Notes: generated from the letters alone by a model not told the origin. Numbered from the stretch's first letter, positions 32,076 through 41,766 are shown. The stretch: DNA of 64,000 bases from an uncultured Stenotrophomonas sp. (GCA_913775725.1 CAJYNG010000008.1:1-64000); one strand, 5' to 3'. Translations and numbers: made by a program.

Positions 32076-32582
32076 TCAGCGCGGGCGATAATCGCAGTGG
32101 ATCTGCAAGGCTTCGGTGGGGTTGTGGTGCAGCTCGAAGCCGCAATGCTGCAGGCTGCGCTTCACCTGCGCGACCGCGTCGGCATGGCGGGCGACGCGGC
32201 GATCCTGCCAGCGCGATGGGGTGAACACGCCCAGGGGCAGCAGCCGCAGCCGCTTGCCGTGGAGTACCAGTGAGACATCGATATGACGGCCATCGATGTC
32301 GTGGCCGTTGGCACCGAAGATGGCATCGATCTCATCGCGGCGCTGCGGGTAGCAGGTGCGGAACACCGCAATGCCGAGCCGTCGCGTCGCGCGGCGGAAA
32401 CCACCGAGATGGCTGTGGCCGGGTTCGAAGCCACGAGTGAGCAGCAGGCGCAGCCCGGCAGGCAGCATTGCCTGCGCGTCGAGCAGGCGTTGCAGTACCT
32501 CTTCATCCAGTTGGATGCGGGTGGAGGGCCAGCGCGGGGCGATGAGCAGTCCGTGGTGGCTGCCGCGTTGCAGGGTCAGCAT
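32076..32582 (-). CDS. Uncharacterised protein, weakly D,D-dipeptidase-like
   Basis: 168 residues from ATG 32582 (MLTLQRGSHHGLLIAPRW); longer frames upstream overlap a repeat and look non-coding. The segments 'MLPAGLRLLLTRGFEP', 'GHDIDGRHIDVSLVL' and 'FELHHNPTEALQIHCDY' recall the order Arg, His...Asp, His of VanX-like M15 dipeptidases, but spacing differs and the final Glu-x-x-His is not exact. No signal peptide. It is therefore best left as unknown. Its start faces the iron operon promoter from the far side of 124 bp. Confidence 0.6.
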   Translation of the reverse strand: MLTLQRGSHHGLLIAPRWPSTRIQLDEEVLQRLLDAQAMLPAGLRLLLTRGFEPGHSHLGGFRRATRRLGIAVFRTCYPQRRDEIDAIFGANGHDIDGRHIDVSLVLHGKRLRLLPLGVFTPSRWQDRRVARHADAVAQVKRSLQHCGFELHHNPTEALQIHCDYRPR

Positions 32583-32615
32583 CCGTGAAGCTTCGCACGC
32601 GGGCGAACAGCCAGG

Positions 32616-32642
32616 GTAGTGCCGGCCGTTGGCCGGCACTAC
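32616..32642. repeat. REP palindrome GTAGTGCCGGCC.../...GGCCGGCACTAC
   Basis: 27-bp near-perfect palindrome between two minus-strand genes; the same family appears near 55235 and 58113. Confidence 0.8.
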
Positions 32643-32652
32643 CATCGTCGGG

Positions 32653-32877
32653 TCAGATGTCGCGGTACTGGATCTGCGAAGCCAGTACGCGCAGGCCATC
32701 GGCATTGCTGGACAGGATGCGCTCTTCGCCGACACCTTTCTGCCGTTTCAGCTGGAAGCCCTGTTCGGCAGGCAGCTGTGCGGCGATGGCGTCCATGCGT
32801 TGCAGGGCATCGGGACCACTGCAATCGAAGTGGCCCCAGTGGGCGCCATCACGGTGGATCTGCAATCGGTAGTTCAT
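32653..32877 (-). CDS. Small protein of unknown function
   Basis: 74 residues (MNYRLQIHRDGAHWGHFDCS...SQIQYRDI). The start overlaps the stop of the amidotransferase gene by 4 bp (ATGA), a strong sign that it is translated. Compact alpha/beta composition, no TM helix. The sequence 'LPAEQGFQLKRQKGVGEERILSSNADGLRVLAS' does not match a family I know. Confidence 0.7.
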   Translation of the reverse strand: MNYRLQIHRDGAHWGHFDCSGPDALQRMDAIAAQLPAEQGFQLKRQKGVGEERILSSNADGLRVLASQIQYRDI

Positions 32878-33575
32878 TGCGGTGTCTCCGGCAGCTCCTG
32901 CAGCCAATGGTCGAACATGGCAGTGGCGGCCGCAGCCAGTGGTGCGCCATAGCGACGCGCCTGCGCCCGCAGGTCGTTGGGATTGATGCCGGCCTGGGCC
33001 AGCTCCAGCGTGTGGCCGATCAGCCAACGTTCGAACTGGCGCGCGTCCAGTTCCGGATGGCATTGCAGTGCCAACGCATGGTTACCGATGGCGAAGGCCT
33101 GGTGGCGGCAGGCCGGCGTGCTGGCCAGGCGGCGTGCACCGGCCGGAAGTTCGAACGCCTCACCATGCCAATGCAGTACCGGAATGCCCTGCAGGCACTG
33201 CAGCGGTGAACGCTGGCCTTCATCGGTCAGCAGCAGTGGCGCAAAGCCGATTTCCTTGCCGCCACTGGGAGCAACGCTGGCACCAAGTGCTCGTGCCATC
33301 AGCTGTGCACCCAGGCAGATACCGAGAGTCGGCCGCTGCTGCTGCAGGCGGCGCTGCAGCAGGGTGATGCTCTCGGCCAGGAATGGATAAGTGTCTACAT
33401 CGTTGACACTGATCGGCCCACCAAGCACCACCAGCAGGTCGGCGGCGCCGGCCGGATCGAGCGTGTCGATACCGGCCTGCAGCACCTGCAACTGCCAGCC
33501 CTGCGCCAGCAGCAACGGTTGCAGGGTGCCGAGGTCTTCAAAGGCAACGTGTTGCAGGATAACCGCGTGCTTCAT
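32874..33575 (-). CDS. Class I glutamine amidotransferase-like protein
   Basis: 233 residues. Catalytic triad visible: Cys87 in 'LGICLGAQLMARALGA', His and Glu in 'ALALQCHPELDA'. It is of the GuaA-like (GMP synthase glutaminase) free-standing group; the oxyanion part 'VVLGGPISVNDVDTYPFL' is present. Substrate could be gamma-glutamyl compounds. Its start overlaps the end of the YggS gene by 4 bp, so these three minus-strand genes form a coupled unit. Confidence 0.85.
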   Translation of the reverse strand: MKHAVILQHVAFEDLGTLQPLLLAQGWQLQVLQAGIDTLDPAGAADLLVVLGGPISVNDVDTYPFLAESITLLQRRLQQQRPTLGICLGAQLMARALGASVAPSGGKEIGFAPLLLTDEGQRSPLQCLQGIPVLHWHGEAFELPAGARRLASTPACRHQAFAIGNHALALQCHPELDARQFERWLIGHTLELAQAGINPNDLRAQARRYGAPLAAAATAMFDHWLQELPETPQ

Positions 33576-34345
33576 GCCGGGGCTCCGCTGCTCGGCCAGT
33601 AGAAGCTGTCCGGGGTGGCGCGGGCGCCGAAAATGGCCTGGCCGACGCGGACCACGGTGGCACCTTCCTCGATGGCCACTTCGAAATCACCGGACATGCC
33701 CATCGACAACTGCGACAGGTCCAGGCCGGGCGGGGCCGTGCGTTGCAGCTGGCCGCGCAGTTCGCGCAGGCGCACGAAGCAGGCACGCACGCGCTCGACC
33801 TCGGGGGTGAAGATGGCCAGGGTCATCAGGCCGCGCACGTGCAGGCGATCGAAGGCCGGCAGCCGCTGCACGAAGGCCTCGACCGCGTCGGGTTCCAGTC
33901 CGTACTTGCTCGGTTCGGCGGAGGTATTGACCTGCACGAATACATCCAGGGTGCGGTCTTCCAGCTGCAGGCGCTGCTGCAGCGCCTCGGCTACGCGCAG
34001 GCTGTCCAGCGCCTGGAATTCGCTGGCAAAGCGCGCCACGTAGCGCGCCTTGTTGGTCTGCAGATGGCCGATCACCGACCAGTGCACGCCCAGGTCGGCC
34101 ATTGTTTCGGCCTTGCGTTGTGCCTCCTGCACCTTGTTCTCGCCCAGTTCGTGGCAGCCTGCGGCCACCGCCATTCGGATGCGGGCGTCATCGACGGTCT
34201 TGCTGACCGGTAGCAGGCGCACGCTGGCCGGGTCCCGGCCGACGCGGGCGCAGGCATCGGCGATGCGTTGGCGCACCGTGACCAGGTTGGCGGCGATCTG
34301 TTCAACGGACTGGGCGACGGGCCAGTCGGCAGCGGCAAGGGGCAT
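33572..34345 (-). CDS. yggS: YggS/PLPBP pyridoxal-phosphate homeostasis protein
   Basis: 257 residues from ATG 34345 (MPLAAADWPVAQSVEQ). PLP-binding Lys49 in 'LLPVSKTVDDARIRMAVAAG', then 'ELGENKVQEAQRKAE', 'WSVIGHLQTNKAR', 'VNTSAEPSKYGLEP', 'GLMTLA' and 'LSMGMSGDFEVAIEEGATVVRVGQAIFG' are all family signatures. A single TIM-like barrel that buffers PLP without known catalysis. The gene is divergent from the MocR regulator with direct repeats between. Confidence 0.93.
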   Translation of the reverse strand: MPLAAADWPVAQSVEQIAANLVTVRQRIADACARVGRDPASVRLLPVSKTVDDARIRMAVAAGCHELGENKVQEAQRKAETMADLGVHWSVIGHLQTNKARYVARFASEFQALDSLRVAEALQQRLQLEDRTLDVFVQVNTSAEPSKYGLEPDAVEAFVQRLPAFDRLHVRGLMTLAIFTPEVERVRACFVRLRELRGQLQRTAPPGLDLSQLSMGMSGDFEVAIEEGATVVRVGQAIFGARATPDSFYWPSSGAPA

Positions 34346-34385
34346 GCGGGCACCTCCAATGCAGGGCGGCCAGGGTGGGATACAC

Positions 34386-34423
34386 TGGCACAGGACAAGA
34401 TATATTTTGGCATAGGACAAAAT
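34386..34423 (+). promoter_or_regulatory. Direct repeats in the yggS/MocR divergent promoter
   Basis: TGGCACAGGACAAGAT (34386-34401) and TGGCATAGGACAAAAT (34408-34423), 22 bp apart and 14 of 16 bases identical. MocR/GabR-type regulators bind direct repeats, and the second copy runs into the regulator's own ATG, so autorepression is predicted. Confidence 0.7.
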
Positions 34424-35708
34424 GAAAATCACCGGGCATAGCGCCGAGTCGATCTTCGACAGCATCCGCGACGGCATTGGCAAGGGCCGCCTGCCGGCCG
34501 GCAGCGTGCTGCCGCCGGTGCGTGAACTGGCCGAGCAGCTGGGGGTGAACCGCAACACCGTGGCCGCTGCCTACAAGCGCCTGGACGCGGCGGGCCTGGC
34601 CAGTACGGCCGGTCGCCGCGGCACGGTGGTGCGTGGCCTGCCGCCGACGCTGGCGCGCGAGGGCAGTACGCCCGGGCTTGCCCTGCAGGATCTGGCCGGT
34701 GGCAACCCGGATCCGCGCCTGCTGCCGAACCTGCGCCTGGCCCCGGCCGCACCACGGTTGTATGGCGTGGGCACGGTCGACCCGAGATTGCAGGCGCTGG
34801 CGCGCGTCTCGCTGGATGCGGACTGCCCGGAGGGCTATGCGCTGGAGCTGACCCATGGCGCGGTCGATGGCATTGAACGCCTGCTGGCGGCGTGGCTGCT
34901 GCCGGGGGATCGCATCGCGGTGGAGGATCCGTGCTTCCTCGGCAGCCTCAACGTGCTCAACGCGGTGGGCCACGCGCCGTTGCCGGTGACGGTGGATGCA
35001 CATGGCATGCAGGTCGATTCGCTGCGGCAGGCACTGGAGGCCGGTGCACGCGCGGTGCTGCTGACGCCGCGCGCACACAACCCGACCGGGGCCAGCCTGG
35101 ATGCGAAACGGGCGCGGGCGTTGCGCCAGTTGCTGGCGGCCCACCCGCAGGTGGCGGTGCTGGTCGACGATCATTACGCGCTGCTTTCGCAGCAGGCCTA
35201 TCACTCGGTGCTGCCGCTGGATGGTCGGCGCTGGGCGCTGCTGCGCTCGTTGTCCAAACCGCTCGGCCCGGACCTGCGGCTGGCCTGGCTGGCCTGCGAT
35301 GAAGAAACCGCGATGCGGTTGCGGCTGCGATTGGCGTCCGGTACCGGCTGGGTCAGTCACCTGCTGCAGGATGCGGCGACCTCGGTGCTGGCGTCGGCGA
35401 CGCAGCGGGCGAAGATCGCCTCGGCAGGTGAGCGTTACCAGCAGCGCCTGCAGTCGCTGCAGGCGCTGCTGCGGGCGCGTGCCATGCCGACGCCGCAGCC
35501 GATGGAAGGATTGAACCTGTGGCTGCCGTTGCCAACCGACAGCCATCCGCAGGTGCTGGCACTGGCTTCGCGCGGATGGCATGTGCGCGCAGGCGAAGTG
35601 TTCGCGGTGGCGGCGCCGGGACATGGCCTGCGCATCACCTGCGCGGCACTGGGGGCAGCGCAGCTGCGGCAGCTGGCGGATGACCTGGCGGCGGTGTGTG
35701 GGGTATAG
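34422..35708 (+). CDS. MocR-family regulator (GntR HTH plus aminotransferase fold), PtsJ-like
   Basis: 428 residues. GntR winged helix 1-70 ('SIFDSIRDGIGKGRLPAGSVLPPVRELAEQLGVNRNTVAAAYKRLDAAG'), linker, then fold type I aminotransferase domain 85-425 with 'GYALELTHGAVDGIERLLAAWLLPGD', 'LTPRAHNPTGASLD' and PLP-binding Lys279 ('RSLSKPLGPDLRLAW'). It resembles PtsJ, which controls vitamin B6 salvage in enterobacteria. Divergence from yggS supports a role in PLP control. Overlap of the operator with the start codon suggests feedback. Confidence 0.85.
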   Translation: MKITGHSAESIFDSIRDGIGKGRLPAGSVLPPVRELAEQLGVNRNTVAAAYKRLDAAGLASTAGRRGTVVRGLPPTLAREGSTPGLALQDLAGGNPDPRLLPNLRLAPAAPRLYGVGTVDPRLQALARVSLDADCPEGYALELTHGAVDGIERLLAAWLLPGDRIAVEDPCFLGSLNVLNAVGHAPLPVTVDAHGMQVDSLRQALEAGARAVLLTPRAHNPTGASLDAKRARALRQLLAAHPQVAVLVDDHYALLSQQAYHSVLPLDGRRWALLRSLSKPLGPDLRLAWLACDEETAMRLRLRLASGTGWVSHLLQDAATSVLASATQRAKIASAGERYQQRLQSLQALLRARAMPTPQPMEGLNLWLPLPTDSHPQVLALASRGWHVRAGEVFAVAAPGHGLRITCAALGAAQLRQLADDLAAVCGV

Positions 35709-35834
35709 CGTCCAGCTATGCTCGGCTGCCCGTCATGTAGAGTCGAGCCATGCTCGACTGCTTCTAACAACAGCAGCCGAGCATGGCTCGGCTCTACAAA
35801 GGTGAAGCAAAGTCGAGCATGGCTCGACTCTACA
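35709..35834. repeat. Cluster of four SMAG-type palindromes
   Basis: Stems of the form GTAGAGTCGAGCCATGCTC and GCCGAGCATGGCTCGGCTC in alternating orientation (35737-35758, 35771-35796, 35811-35832, and a partial one at 35713-35728) fill the gap between two convergent genes. Confidence 0.85.
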
Positions 35835-35842
35835 CAAGCAGA

Positions 35843-36349
35843 TCAGGGCGCGGCGTTGGCGCCGGGGCGCACGTAATAGGACTGACCGCTGTCATCGACG
35901 AACATCAGTTCCGGCTTGCCCTGCCAGGAGGTGAGCATGGCGCCGGTGTTGTTCTGGTGCTTGACCATCAGGCTGGCGCCGCGGTCCGGGTTGGCGACGA
36001 CCTTGAACACTTCGGTGGTGCCGGTGGCATCGTCCAGGGTCAGCAGGGCTTCGCCGCCGCGGTCGCTGGTGCCGTAGCCGCCGCGTTCGGAACCATCGGG
36101 ACCGAGCAGGATCAGGCCGGACAGGGCGGTGGCACGCGGTCCCTGGGTGCGGCCCTGGCTGAGCGGATCGGGAACCGGTGCGCCGAGGATCACCCGCGGC
36201 TGGCCGCTTGCATCGTGGATGACCAGCCCGCGCGCCTCGATGATGCGCTGTGGCGATTGGCTGCGATGCAGGCTCCAGGCGGTCCAGCCGGAAACCAGCA
36301 GGGCGAGGGTCGAGACCACCAGGGTGGTCAGCAGCAGCACACGGGGCAT
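35843..36349 (-). CDS. Membrane-anchored protein of unknown function
   Basis: 168 residues. One TM helix at 5-26 (LLLTTLVVSTLALLVSGW) leaves a periplasmic domain rich in short beta strands with repeated D-G/D-S turns ('LVIHDASGQPRVILGAPVPDP', 'LILLGPDGSERGGYGTSDRGG', 'ALLTLDDATGTTEVFKV', 'LMFVDDSGQSYYVRPG'). The strand pattern suggests a small propeller-like or pentapeptide-free beta domain. No family recognised. Single gene. Confidence 0.75.
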   Translation of the reverse strand: MPRVLLLTTLVVSTLALLVSGWTAWSLHRSQSPQRIIEARGLVIHDASGQPRVILGAPVPDPLSQGRTQGPRATALSGLILLGPDGSERGGYGTSDRGGEALLTLDDATGTTEVFKVVANPDRGASLMVKHQNNTGAMLTSWQGKPELMFVDDSGQSYYVRPGANAAP

Positions 36350-36430
36350 CGGGTCGTCCTTCCTTGGATGTGCCGACGATAGCGGATGCGGACCGGCAAT
36401 GGCCAGTTCGTTGTGTGACGTTGTGTATCG

Positions 36431-39400
36431 TCAGTGGAAATCGCGGCTGTGGCTGCGCAGTCCCTGCAGCAGTTCATCCAGGCAGTGCATGCGCTGCACG
36501 ATGACGTGCTGCACGCCATCGACGCGTTCCAGGCGGCCATCGATCTGCATCAGCTGGGTATCGACCAGCACCCGGTGCTGGCGATCGGCCAGGTGTCGCC
36601 AGACCACGGCGTTGACCATGCCGGTCTCATCTTCGAGCGTGAGGAAGGTGACGCCGCTGGCGGTCTGCGGGCGCTGGCGCATGCGTACCAGGCCGGCGAT
36701 GCGCACGCGACGGCCATGGCCATGCCCGGCCAGTTGTGCAGCGTCCAGACAGCCACGGCTGCGCAGCTGCGCGCGCAGGAACGAGATCGGGTGGCGGCCA
36801 AGTGTGGTGCCGGTGCTGCGATAATCGGCCTGCATGTCCTCCCAGGCGCTGGGCAGGGGCAACGGCACGCGGGCTTCGGCAGTGGCGCGGGCCTGGTCGA
36901 ACAGTGGCAGCCGGTTTTCCACGCCGGAGATATCCCAGCGAGCACGATGGCGATGGCCACTGAGCCCACGCAGTGCACCGGCATCGGCCAGCAGGCCCTG
37001 CTGGCGGCGGTCCAGTGCGGTGCGCTGGCACAGGTCGCCCACATCGTCGAACGGGCGCTGCGCACGTTCGCGCATGATGGCCTGCACGACGGGCTCGTTG
37101 CAGCCATCGATCAGGCGCAGGCCGAGCCGGATCGCCGCCGGTCCCTTGCTGAAATCCAGCGTGCAGTCCCAGTCGCTGTGGCGCACGTCCACCGGCAGCA
37201 CGCGGATGCCATGGCGGCGTGCATCCTGCAGCAGCTGGTCGGGGCTGTAGAACCCCAGCGGCTGGCTGTTGATCAGGCTGGCGGTGAACGCGGCGGGGTG
37301 ATGGCACTTCAACCAGCAGCTATTATAGGTCAGCAGGGCGAAGCTGGCAGCATGGCTTTCCGGGAAACCGTAATCACCGAAGCCCTTGATCTGCTCGAAG
37401 AGGTGTTCGCCGTACTCACGGCTGAAGCCATTCTTCAACATGCCGGCCAGCAACTTCTCGCGATGCGGTTCCAGGCCGCCACGACGCTTCCATGCCGCCA
37501 TCGAGCGGCGCAGGGCATCGGCCTGGCCAGGTGTGTAACCTGCTGCTTCCACTGCCAGCTGCATCACCTGCTCCTGGAACAGTGGTACGCCCAACGTGCG
37601 TGCGAACACGCGCTCCAGTTGCGCTGGATAGAGCGGATTGTCCGGGTCGTTCAGTGCATCCGGGCCTTGCTCGCGCAGGATCCTCCGCCGTTCCAGATAG
37701 GGGTGCACCATGTCGCCCTGGATCGGGCCGGGGCGCACGATCGCCACTTCGATCACCAGATCGTAGAAGGTGCGCGGCTGCAGGCGTGGCAGCATCGCCA
37801 TCTGCGCACGCGATTCGATCTGGAACACGCCGATGGTGTCGGCGGCGCAGATCATGTCGTAGGTCTTCGTATCCTTGGCAGGGATCGCATCCATGCGTCC
37901 ACTGTGCAGGCCATGCTGCTGCAGCATCGCCAGGCATTTGCGGATGGCGGTGAGCATGCCCAGCGCCAGACAGTCGACCTTCATCAGGCCGGTGGCATCC
38001 AGATCGTCCTTGTCCCACTGGACGACGGTGCGGTCGGCCATCGCCGCGTTTTCCACCGGTACCAGCGTCGACAGCGGGTGCTCTGAAATCACGAAGCCGC
38101 CCGGGTGCTGCGACAGGTGGCGCGGGAAATCGATCAGCTCGGTGGTCAGTGCCAGCAGCCGCCGCATCAGCGGTGTTTCCGGATCAAAGCCGCGCTCGCG
38201 CAGGGTCTCCGGCAGTGGTACGTGGCCGCCCCAGTGATCCATCGCCGCGCCCAGTTCGTTGACCTGGTCCATCGGCAGGCCGAGTGCACGGGCCACATCG
38301 CGGATCGCGCTGCGGCCACGATAACTGATTGCCACCGCAGTCAAGGCGGCGCGTTCGCGGCCATAGCGCTTGAACACGTACTGCAGTACTTCTTCGCGGC
38401 GCTCGTGCTCGAAATCGATGTCGATATCCGGTGGCTCGTCGCGCTCGGCGGAGATGAAGCGCTCGAACAGCAGGTTGCTGCGTGCCGGGTCGATCTCGGT
38501 TACGCCCAGCACGAAGCACACCGCGGAGTTGGCCGCCGAGCCGCGGCCCTGACAGAGGATGTCCTGGCTGCGCGCGAAGCGCACGATGTCCTGCACGGTG
38601 AGGAAGTAGGAGGCGTAGTTCTTCTGCCTGATCAACGCCAGTTCGTGCTCGATCTGTTTGCGTTGCGCCGGTTCGATGCCGCCTTTCCAGCGCCACGGGA
38701 TGCCGCGCTCGACCAGCACGCGCAGCCAGCTGTCCGGGTCGTGGCCTTCGGGCACCAGCTCGCGCGGATAGGTGTACTGCAGCTGCTCCAGGGTGAAGTG
38801 GCAGCGCTCGGCGATGCGCAGGGTCTCGGCCAGCAGTTCGGCGGGATACAGCTGGGCCAGTGCGGTGCGCGGGCGCAGGTGGCGCTCGCCGTTGGGAAAC
38901 AGGCGCCAGCCGGCTTCGGCCACGCTGCAACGGTGGCGGATCGCGGTCAGCGTGTCCTGCAGGGCGCGGCGGCGTCGCACGTGCATGTGCACATCGCCAC
39001 TGGCGACCAGCGGCAGGCGGTGGCGTTCGCCGAAGGCCTGCAGCTGCTGCAGGCGGCGTGCGTCGTCGTGTTCGTGGTGCAGTTCCACCGCCAGCCACAG
39101 GCGATCGCCGAAGCCGGCGCGCAGCAGTTCCAGATCGGTAGCCGCCGGTTGCCGGTCCAGCCATAGGCACAGCAGGCCGTCGGGCAGGCCGAGCAGGTCC
39201 TCGCGCAGGCAGCGGTACTCGCCCTTGGCCGCGCGTCGCCGGCAGGTGGTGATCAACTGGCACAGCCCGGTGTAGGCGGCCTGGTCGGTGCACAGCAGGG
39301 CCAGCTTGGGTCCGTCCTCGACCTGGAATTCGGCGCCGACGATCAGCGCCACGCCATGCGTCTTCGCCGCCTGCCAGGCACGCACGATGCCGGCCAGCGA

Positions 39401-39541
39401 GCATTCGTCGGTGATCGCCAATGCGCGGTAGCCCTGGCCGGCGGCGCGCGCGAACAACTCTTCGGCGATCGAAGCGCCACGCTGGAAACTGAAGGCTGAC
39501 AGGCAGTGCAGTTCGGCGTAGCCGGGCAGTTCGCTGTGCAT
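36431..39541 (-). CDS. dnaE2: Error-prone DNA polymerase DnaE2 (ImuC)
   Basis: 1036 residues, normal for DnaE2. PHP domain 1-270 ('[44 protein letters not shown]'), polymerase core with '[22 protein letters not shown]' and catalytic Asp pair in '[20 protein letters not shown]', fingers with '[13 protein letters not shown]' and '[34 protein letters not shown]', then HhH and OB domains ('[37 protein letters not shown]'). It extends from damaged primers during SOS mutagenesis and works with ImuB, whose gene ends 6 bp upstream. Confidence 0.95.
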   Translation of the reverse strand: MHSELPGYAELHCLSAFSFQRGASIAEELFARAAGQGYRALAITDECSLAGIVRAWQAAKTHGVALIVGAEFQVEDGPKLALLCTDQAAYTGLCQLITTCRRRAAKGEYRCLREDLLGLPDGLLCLWLDRQPAATDLELLRAGFGDRLWLAVELHHEHDDARRLQQLQAFGERHRLPLVASGDVHMHVRRRRALQDTLTAIRHRCSVAEAGWRLFPNGERHLRPRTALAQLYPAELLAETLRIAERCHFTLEQLQYTYPRELVPEGHDPDSWLRVLVERGIPWRWKGGIEPAQRKQIEHELALIRQKNYASYFLTVQDIVRFARSQDILCQGRGSAANSAVCFVLGVTEIDPARSNLLFERFISAERDEPPDIDIDFEHERREEVLQYVFKRYGRERAALTAVAISYRGRSAIRDVARALGLPMDQVNELGAAMDHWGGHVPLPETLRERGFDPETPLMRRLLALTTELIDFPRHLSQHPGGFVISEHPLSTLVPVENAAMADRTVVQWDKDDLDATGLMKVDCLALGMLTAIRKCLAMLQQHGLHSGRMDAIPAKDTKTYDMICAADTIGVFQIESRAQMAMLPRLQPRTFYDLVIEVAIVRPGPIQGDMVHPYLERRRILREQGPDALNDPDNPLYPAQLERVFARTLGVPLFQEQVMQLAVEAAGYTPGQADALRRSMAAWKRRGGLEPHREKLLAGMLKNGFSREYGEHLFEQIKGFGDYGFPESHAASFALLTYNSCWLKCHHPAAFTASLINSQPLGFYSPDQLLQDARRHGIRVLPVDVRHSDWDCTLDFSKGPAAIRLGLRLIDGCNEPVVQAIMRERAQRPFDDVGDLCQRTALDRRQQGLLADAGALRGLSGHRHRARWDISGVENRLPLFDQARATAEARVPLPLPSAWEDMQADYRSTGTTLGRHPISFLRAQLRSRGCLDAAQLAGHGHGRRVRIAGLVRMRQRPQTASGVTFLTLEDETGMVNAVVWRHLADRQHRVLVDTQLMQIDGRLERVDGVQHVIVQRMHCLDELLQGLRSHSRDFH

Positions 39542-39547
39542 GGCGGC

Positions 39548-40957
39548 TCAGCCGAACCAGCCGTGCAGCATCCACGGCGCATGCGGGTCGTTGCGCGCGC
39601 GGAAGGCCCAGCCGCGCTGGCCGTGAGCAGTTTCCACCACGTAGTAGTCGCGGCGTGCATCGGCCTGATCCCACCAGCCCGATTCGATCCGCTCCGGCCC
39701 GGTGACGATGCGCAGCCGCGGATCACGCAGTGGTTGCGGGGTGTCCAGCAGCCAGCCGGGGCGCAGTGGCCAGTATGACGGAGGCTTGGCTGGCGGCTGG
39801 ATGCCACTGGCGCGTTCGGGGCGATGGTCGGCCTGCACTGCCAGCGGCTGCACGGCGTCATCGCCCAGCCGCGCGCGCAGGCGCTCGCGCAGCTGGTTCC
39901 AGGGCATTGCCTGTGCCGGCCGGGTATCGAACAGGTCACGCGCGGCGGGCACGAACGGTGGCAGCTGCTCGGCCTGCAGGCGCAGTGCGCGACTGCCGGC
40001 CGGCAGGGCGAACGCTTCCATGCGATTGCGTGCGATCTCGAACAGCAACGCGGGATCGCGTTCGGGCGCCAGCAGGCCGATGGTCAGCACGCTGGCCGGC
40101 AGCAGGTCGTGTTCGAAATGCAGGTCGAAGCGCTGCACGCCGCCATCGCGCGAACACAGGAACGCGGCCAGGTCCAGCAGCAGGCGACGCAGCGGAAACA
40201 ACAGCGCCTGACTGGATTCGATCTCGTACTCGAATTCGATGCGTGCATCGAAACGGTCCGGTGGCTGGTAGTAGCGCAGTGGTGCGGTGGGCAGCCCGCG
40301 CAGCGCATCGAGCTGCTGCAACACGTCCGGTGCGAAGCGACGGGCCAGGCTGTCGCGCGGCAGCTCGAGCACCGCACCCAGCGTGCGCAGGCCGGAACGG
40401 CCGAGTACGGTCACTGCTTCGCTGGGCAGGCCACAGCGCGGCAAGGGTAGCTGCGCCAGTGCCGCTGGCAGCTGCTGCGCATCGATGCCGAGGCCGTCGT
40501 GAACGTTGGCCAGCACGCGCGCGGCATGCGCGGTGGGCGCGGCCACTAGGCGATGGCGGAAACCAAGCTCATGCAGTTCGTTGCGCAGCCGCTGCTCGAT
40601 CGTCAGCCAGTCGCCGAACAGGGCACGGCTGGCACCGATTTCCATGACCAGCGCGTGCGGAAAATCGAGGCTGACCTGCGAGCTGTAGGCATAGGCCCAG
40701 CTGGCCAGCAGCTGCCGGGTGTGCTGTTCGGCGCTGGGATCGTAATCGTGCAGATGCAGGTCCTGCACCAGTACCTGCGCAGCCGACAGCAGCATGCCCG
40801 GGCGCAGCCCCGCTGCGCGTGCCGACGGGCTGACCGCACGCAGTACGCGGCGCTGTGCCGGTCCCTGCAGCAGCACCAGTGGCCGCTGCGGGTCCGGTTG
40901 CAGGCGCAGCACGCTGTCCAGCGCCAGTTGCGGCAACAACAGACAGGCCCAGTGCAT
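39548..40957 (-). CDS. imuB: ImuB, catalytically dead Y-family polymerase-like protein
   Basis: 469 residues. Y-family fold, but the catalytic carboxylates are missing: the usual DxD start is replaced by 'WACLLLPQLALDSVL'. Conserved parts 'AARAAGLRPGMLLSAAQVL', 'LASWAYAYSSQVSLDFPHALVMEIGASRALFG' and 'LPRCGLPSEAVTVLGRSGLRTLGAVLELPRDSLARRFAPDVLQQLD' identify it. It is the hub that links DnaE2 and ImuA to the sliding clamp. 9 bp separate it from imuA. Confidence 0.93.
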   Translation of the reverse strand: MHWACLLLPQLALDSVLRLQPDPQRPLVLLQGPAQRRVLRAVSPSARAAGLRPGMLLSAAQVLVQDLHLHDYDPSAEQHTRQLLASWAYAYSSQVSLDFPHALVMEIGASRALFGDWLTIEQRLRNELHELGFRHRLVAAPTAHAARVLANVHDGLGIDAQQLPAALAQLPLPRCGLPSEAVTVLGRSGLRTLGAVLELPRDSLARRFAPDVLQQLDALRGLPTAPLRYYQPPDRFDARIEFEYEIESSQALLFPLRRLLLDLAAFLCSRDGGVQRFDLHFEHDLLPASVLTIGLLAPERDPALLFEIARNRMEAFALPAGSRALRLQAEQLPPFVPAARDLFDTRPAQAMPWNQLRERLRARLGDDAVQPLAVQADHRPERASGIQPPAKPPSYWPLRPGWLLDTPQPLRDPRLRIVTGPERIESGWWDQADARRDYYVVETAHGQRGWAFRARNDPHAPWMLHGWFG

Positions 40958-40966
40958 GGCGCGGCC

Positions 40967-41581
40967 TCAGTGGGCGATGGCCAGCGGCAACGGCTGCGCC
41001 GGCGGCAGGCCGCCACGGCACTTCAGTACCCGCACCTGGCCGTGGTCGAGCTGCAGGCGCAGGCTGGCCGGAGAGGGATTGCGCGCCGCCTGCGCCTCGC
41101 GGAACACGAAGCCCAGGCACTGGCCGCTGTCGGCAGCCACCTGCAGCCGGCGCAGTGAGCGGTCATCGGCCTGGTGTGGCCAGCACAGCACCGCCGCGCA
41201 GGCGGCGGAGCGCAGGCACTGTTCGGTGGCCCATAGGGCCTGTTTCGGTGCGGCGTGGATGATCTGCAGCTGGGCCAGGTCCAGTCCGGCCGCTGCCCAG
41301 GCTGGGGCATGCGGGCGATAGGGCGGGGCGACCAGCACGATCGGCCGGTCGCGCTGGCTCAGCTTGGCCAGCGCCGGCCAGACCAGCGCCAGCTCACCCA
41401 CCCCGGGCGCCGCCTGCAGTACCTCGCACAGCCCGCTGGCCGGCCAGCCGCCGCCGGGCAGGCGTGCGTCAAGTGCCGGGTGGCCGCTGGCCAGATGATC
41501 ACTGGTCGGTCCCTGGCGGGCCGGGCCGCGCCACAGCTGGCGCCCGTCCAGCAGCCGGTCGAGGGCGACGACGGCACCCAT
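40967..41581 (-). CDS. imuA: ImuA, SOS mutasome accessory protein
   Basis: 204 residues, RecA-like remnant. 'SGHPALDARLPGGGWPASGLCEVLQAAPGVGELALVWPAL' resembles the RecA N-terminus with a degenerate Walker A, and 'VLCWPHQADDRSLRRLQVAADSGQCLGFVFREAQAARNPSPASLRL' is an ImuA signature. It is the first gene of imuA-imuB-dnaE2, which are spaced by 9 and 6 bp. A LexA-type box lies about 130 bp upstream. Confidence 0.92.
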   Translation of the reverse strand: MGAVVALDRLLDGRQLWRGPARQGPTSDHLASGHPALDARLPGGGWPASGLCEVLQAAPGVGELALVWPALAKLSQRDRPIVLVAPPYRPHAPAWAAAGLDLAQLQIIHAAPKQALWATEQCLRSAACAAVLCWPHQADDRSLRRLQVAADSGQCLGFVFREAQAARNPSPASLRLQLDHGQVRVLKCRGGLPPAQPLPLAIAH

Positions 41582-41708
41582 CAGCGGGTCCTCCAGGGAA
41601 GGCGCCGAGCGGGCTGGAAACGGCGGGAATGGGCGGAAACGGCGGGCATGGCGCGAGTATCGACGGGCCGGTATCAGGGGCTGAGACCGGACATGCTACT
41701 CGCCTTGT

Positions 41709-41723
41709 GAGTAGAATTACTAA
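41709..41723 (-). promoter_or_regulatory. LexA-type SOS box upstream of imuA
   Basis: On the minus strand TTAGTAATTCTACTC, close to the xanthomonad LexA motif TTAG-N6-TACTA (last base differs). CTACTC at 41696-41701 repeats the half site in the opposite sense (GAGTAG at 41709-41714). The distance to the imuA ATG is about 128 bp, which is long but possible with an untranslated leader. Confidence 0.65.
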
Positions 41724-41766
41724 TGAAATCGGAGGGTCCGGTTTCAGGTTGCTGAAGGGGGTAAAG

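Noticed and set aside
32076-32582. Assignment as a vancomycin-type D-Ala-D-Ala dipeptidase
   Set aside because: The His-Asp spacing is off by one and the Glu-x-x-His motif is missing, so the likeness is too weak for a name.
36434-38086. 550-codon plus-strand frame opposite dnaE2
   Set aside because: Shadow of dnaE2; no motif and no ribosome site.
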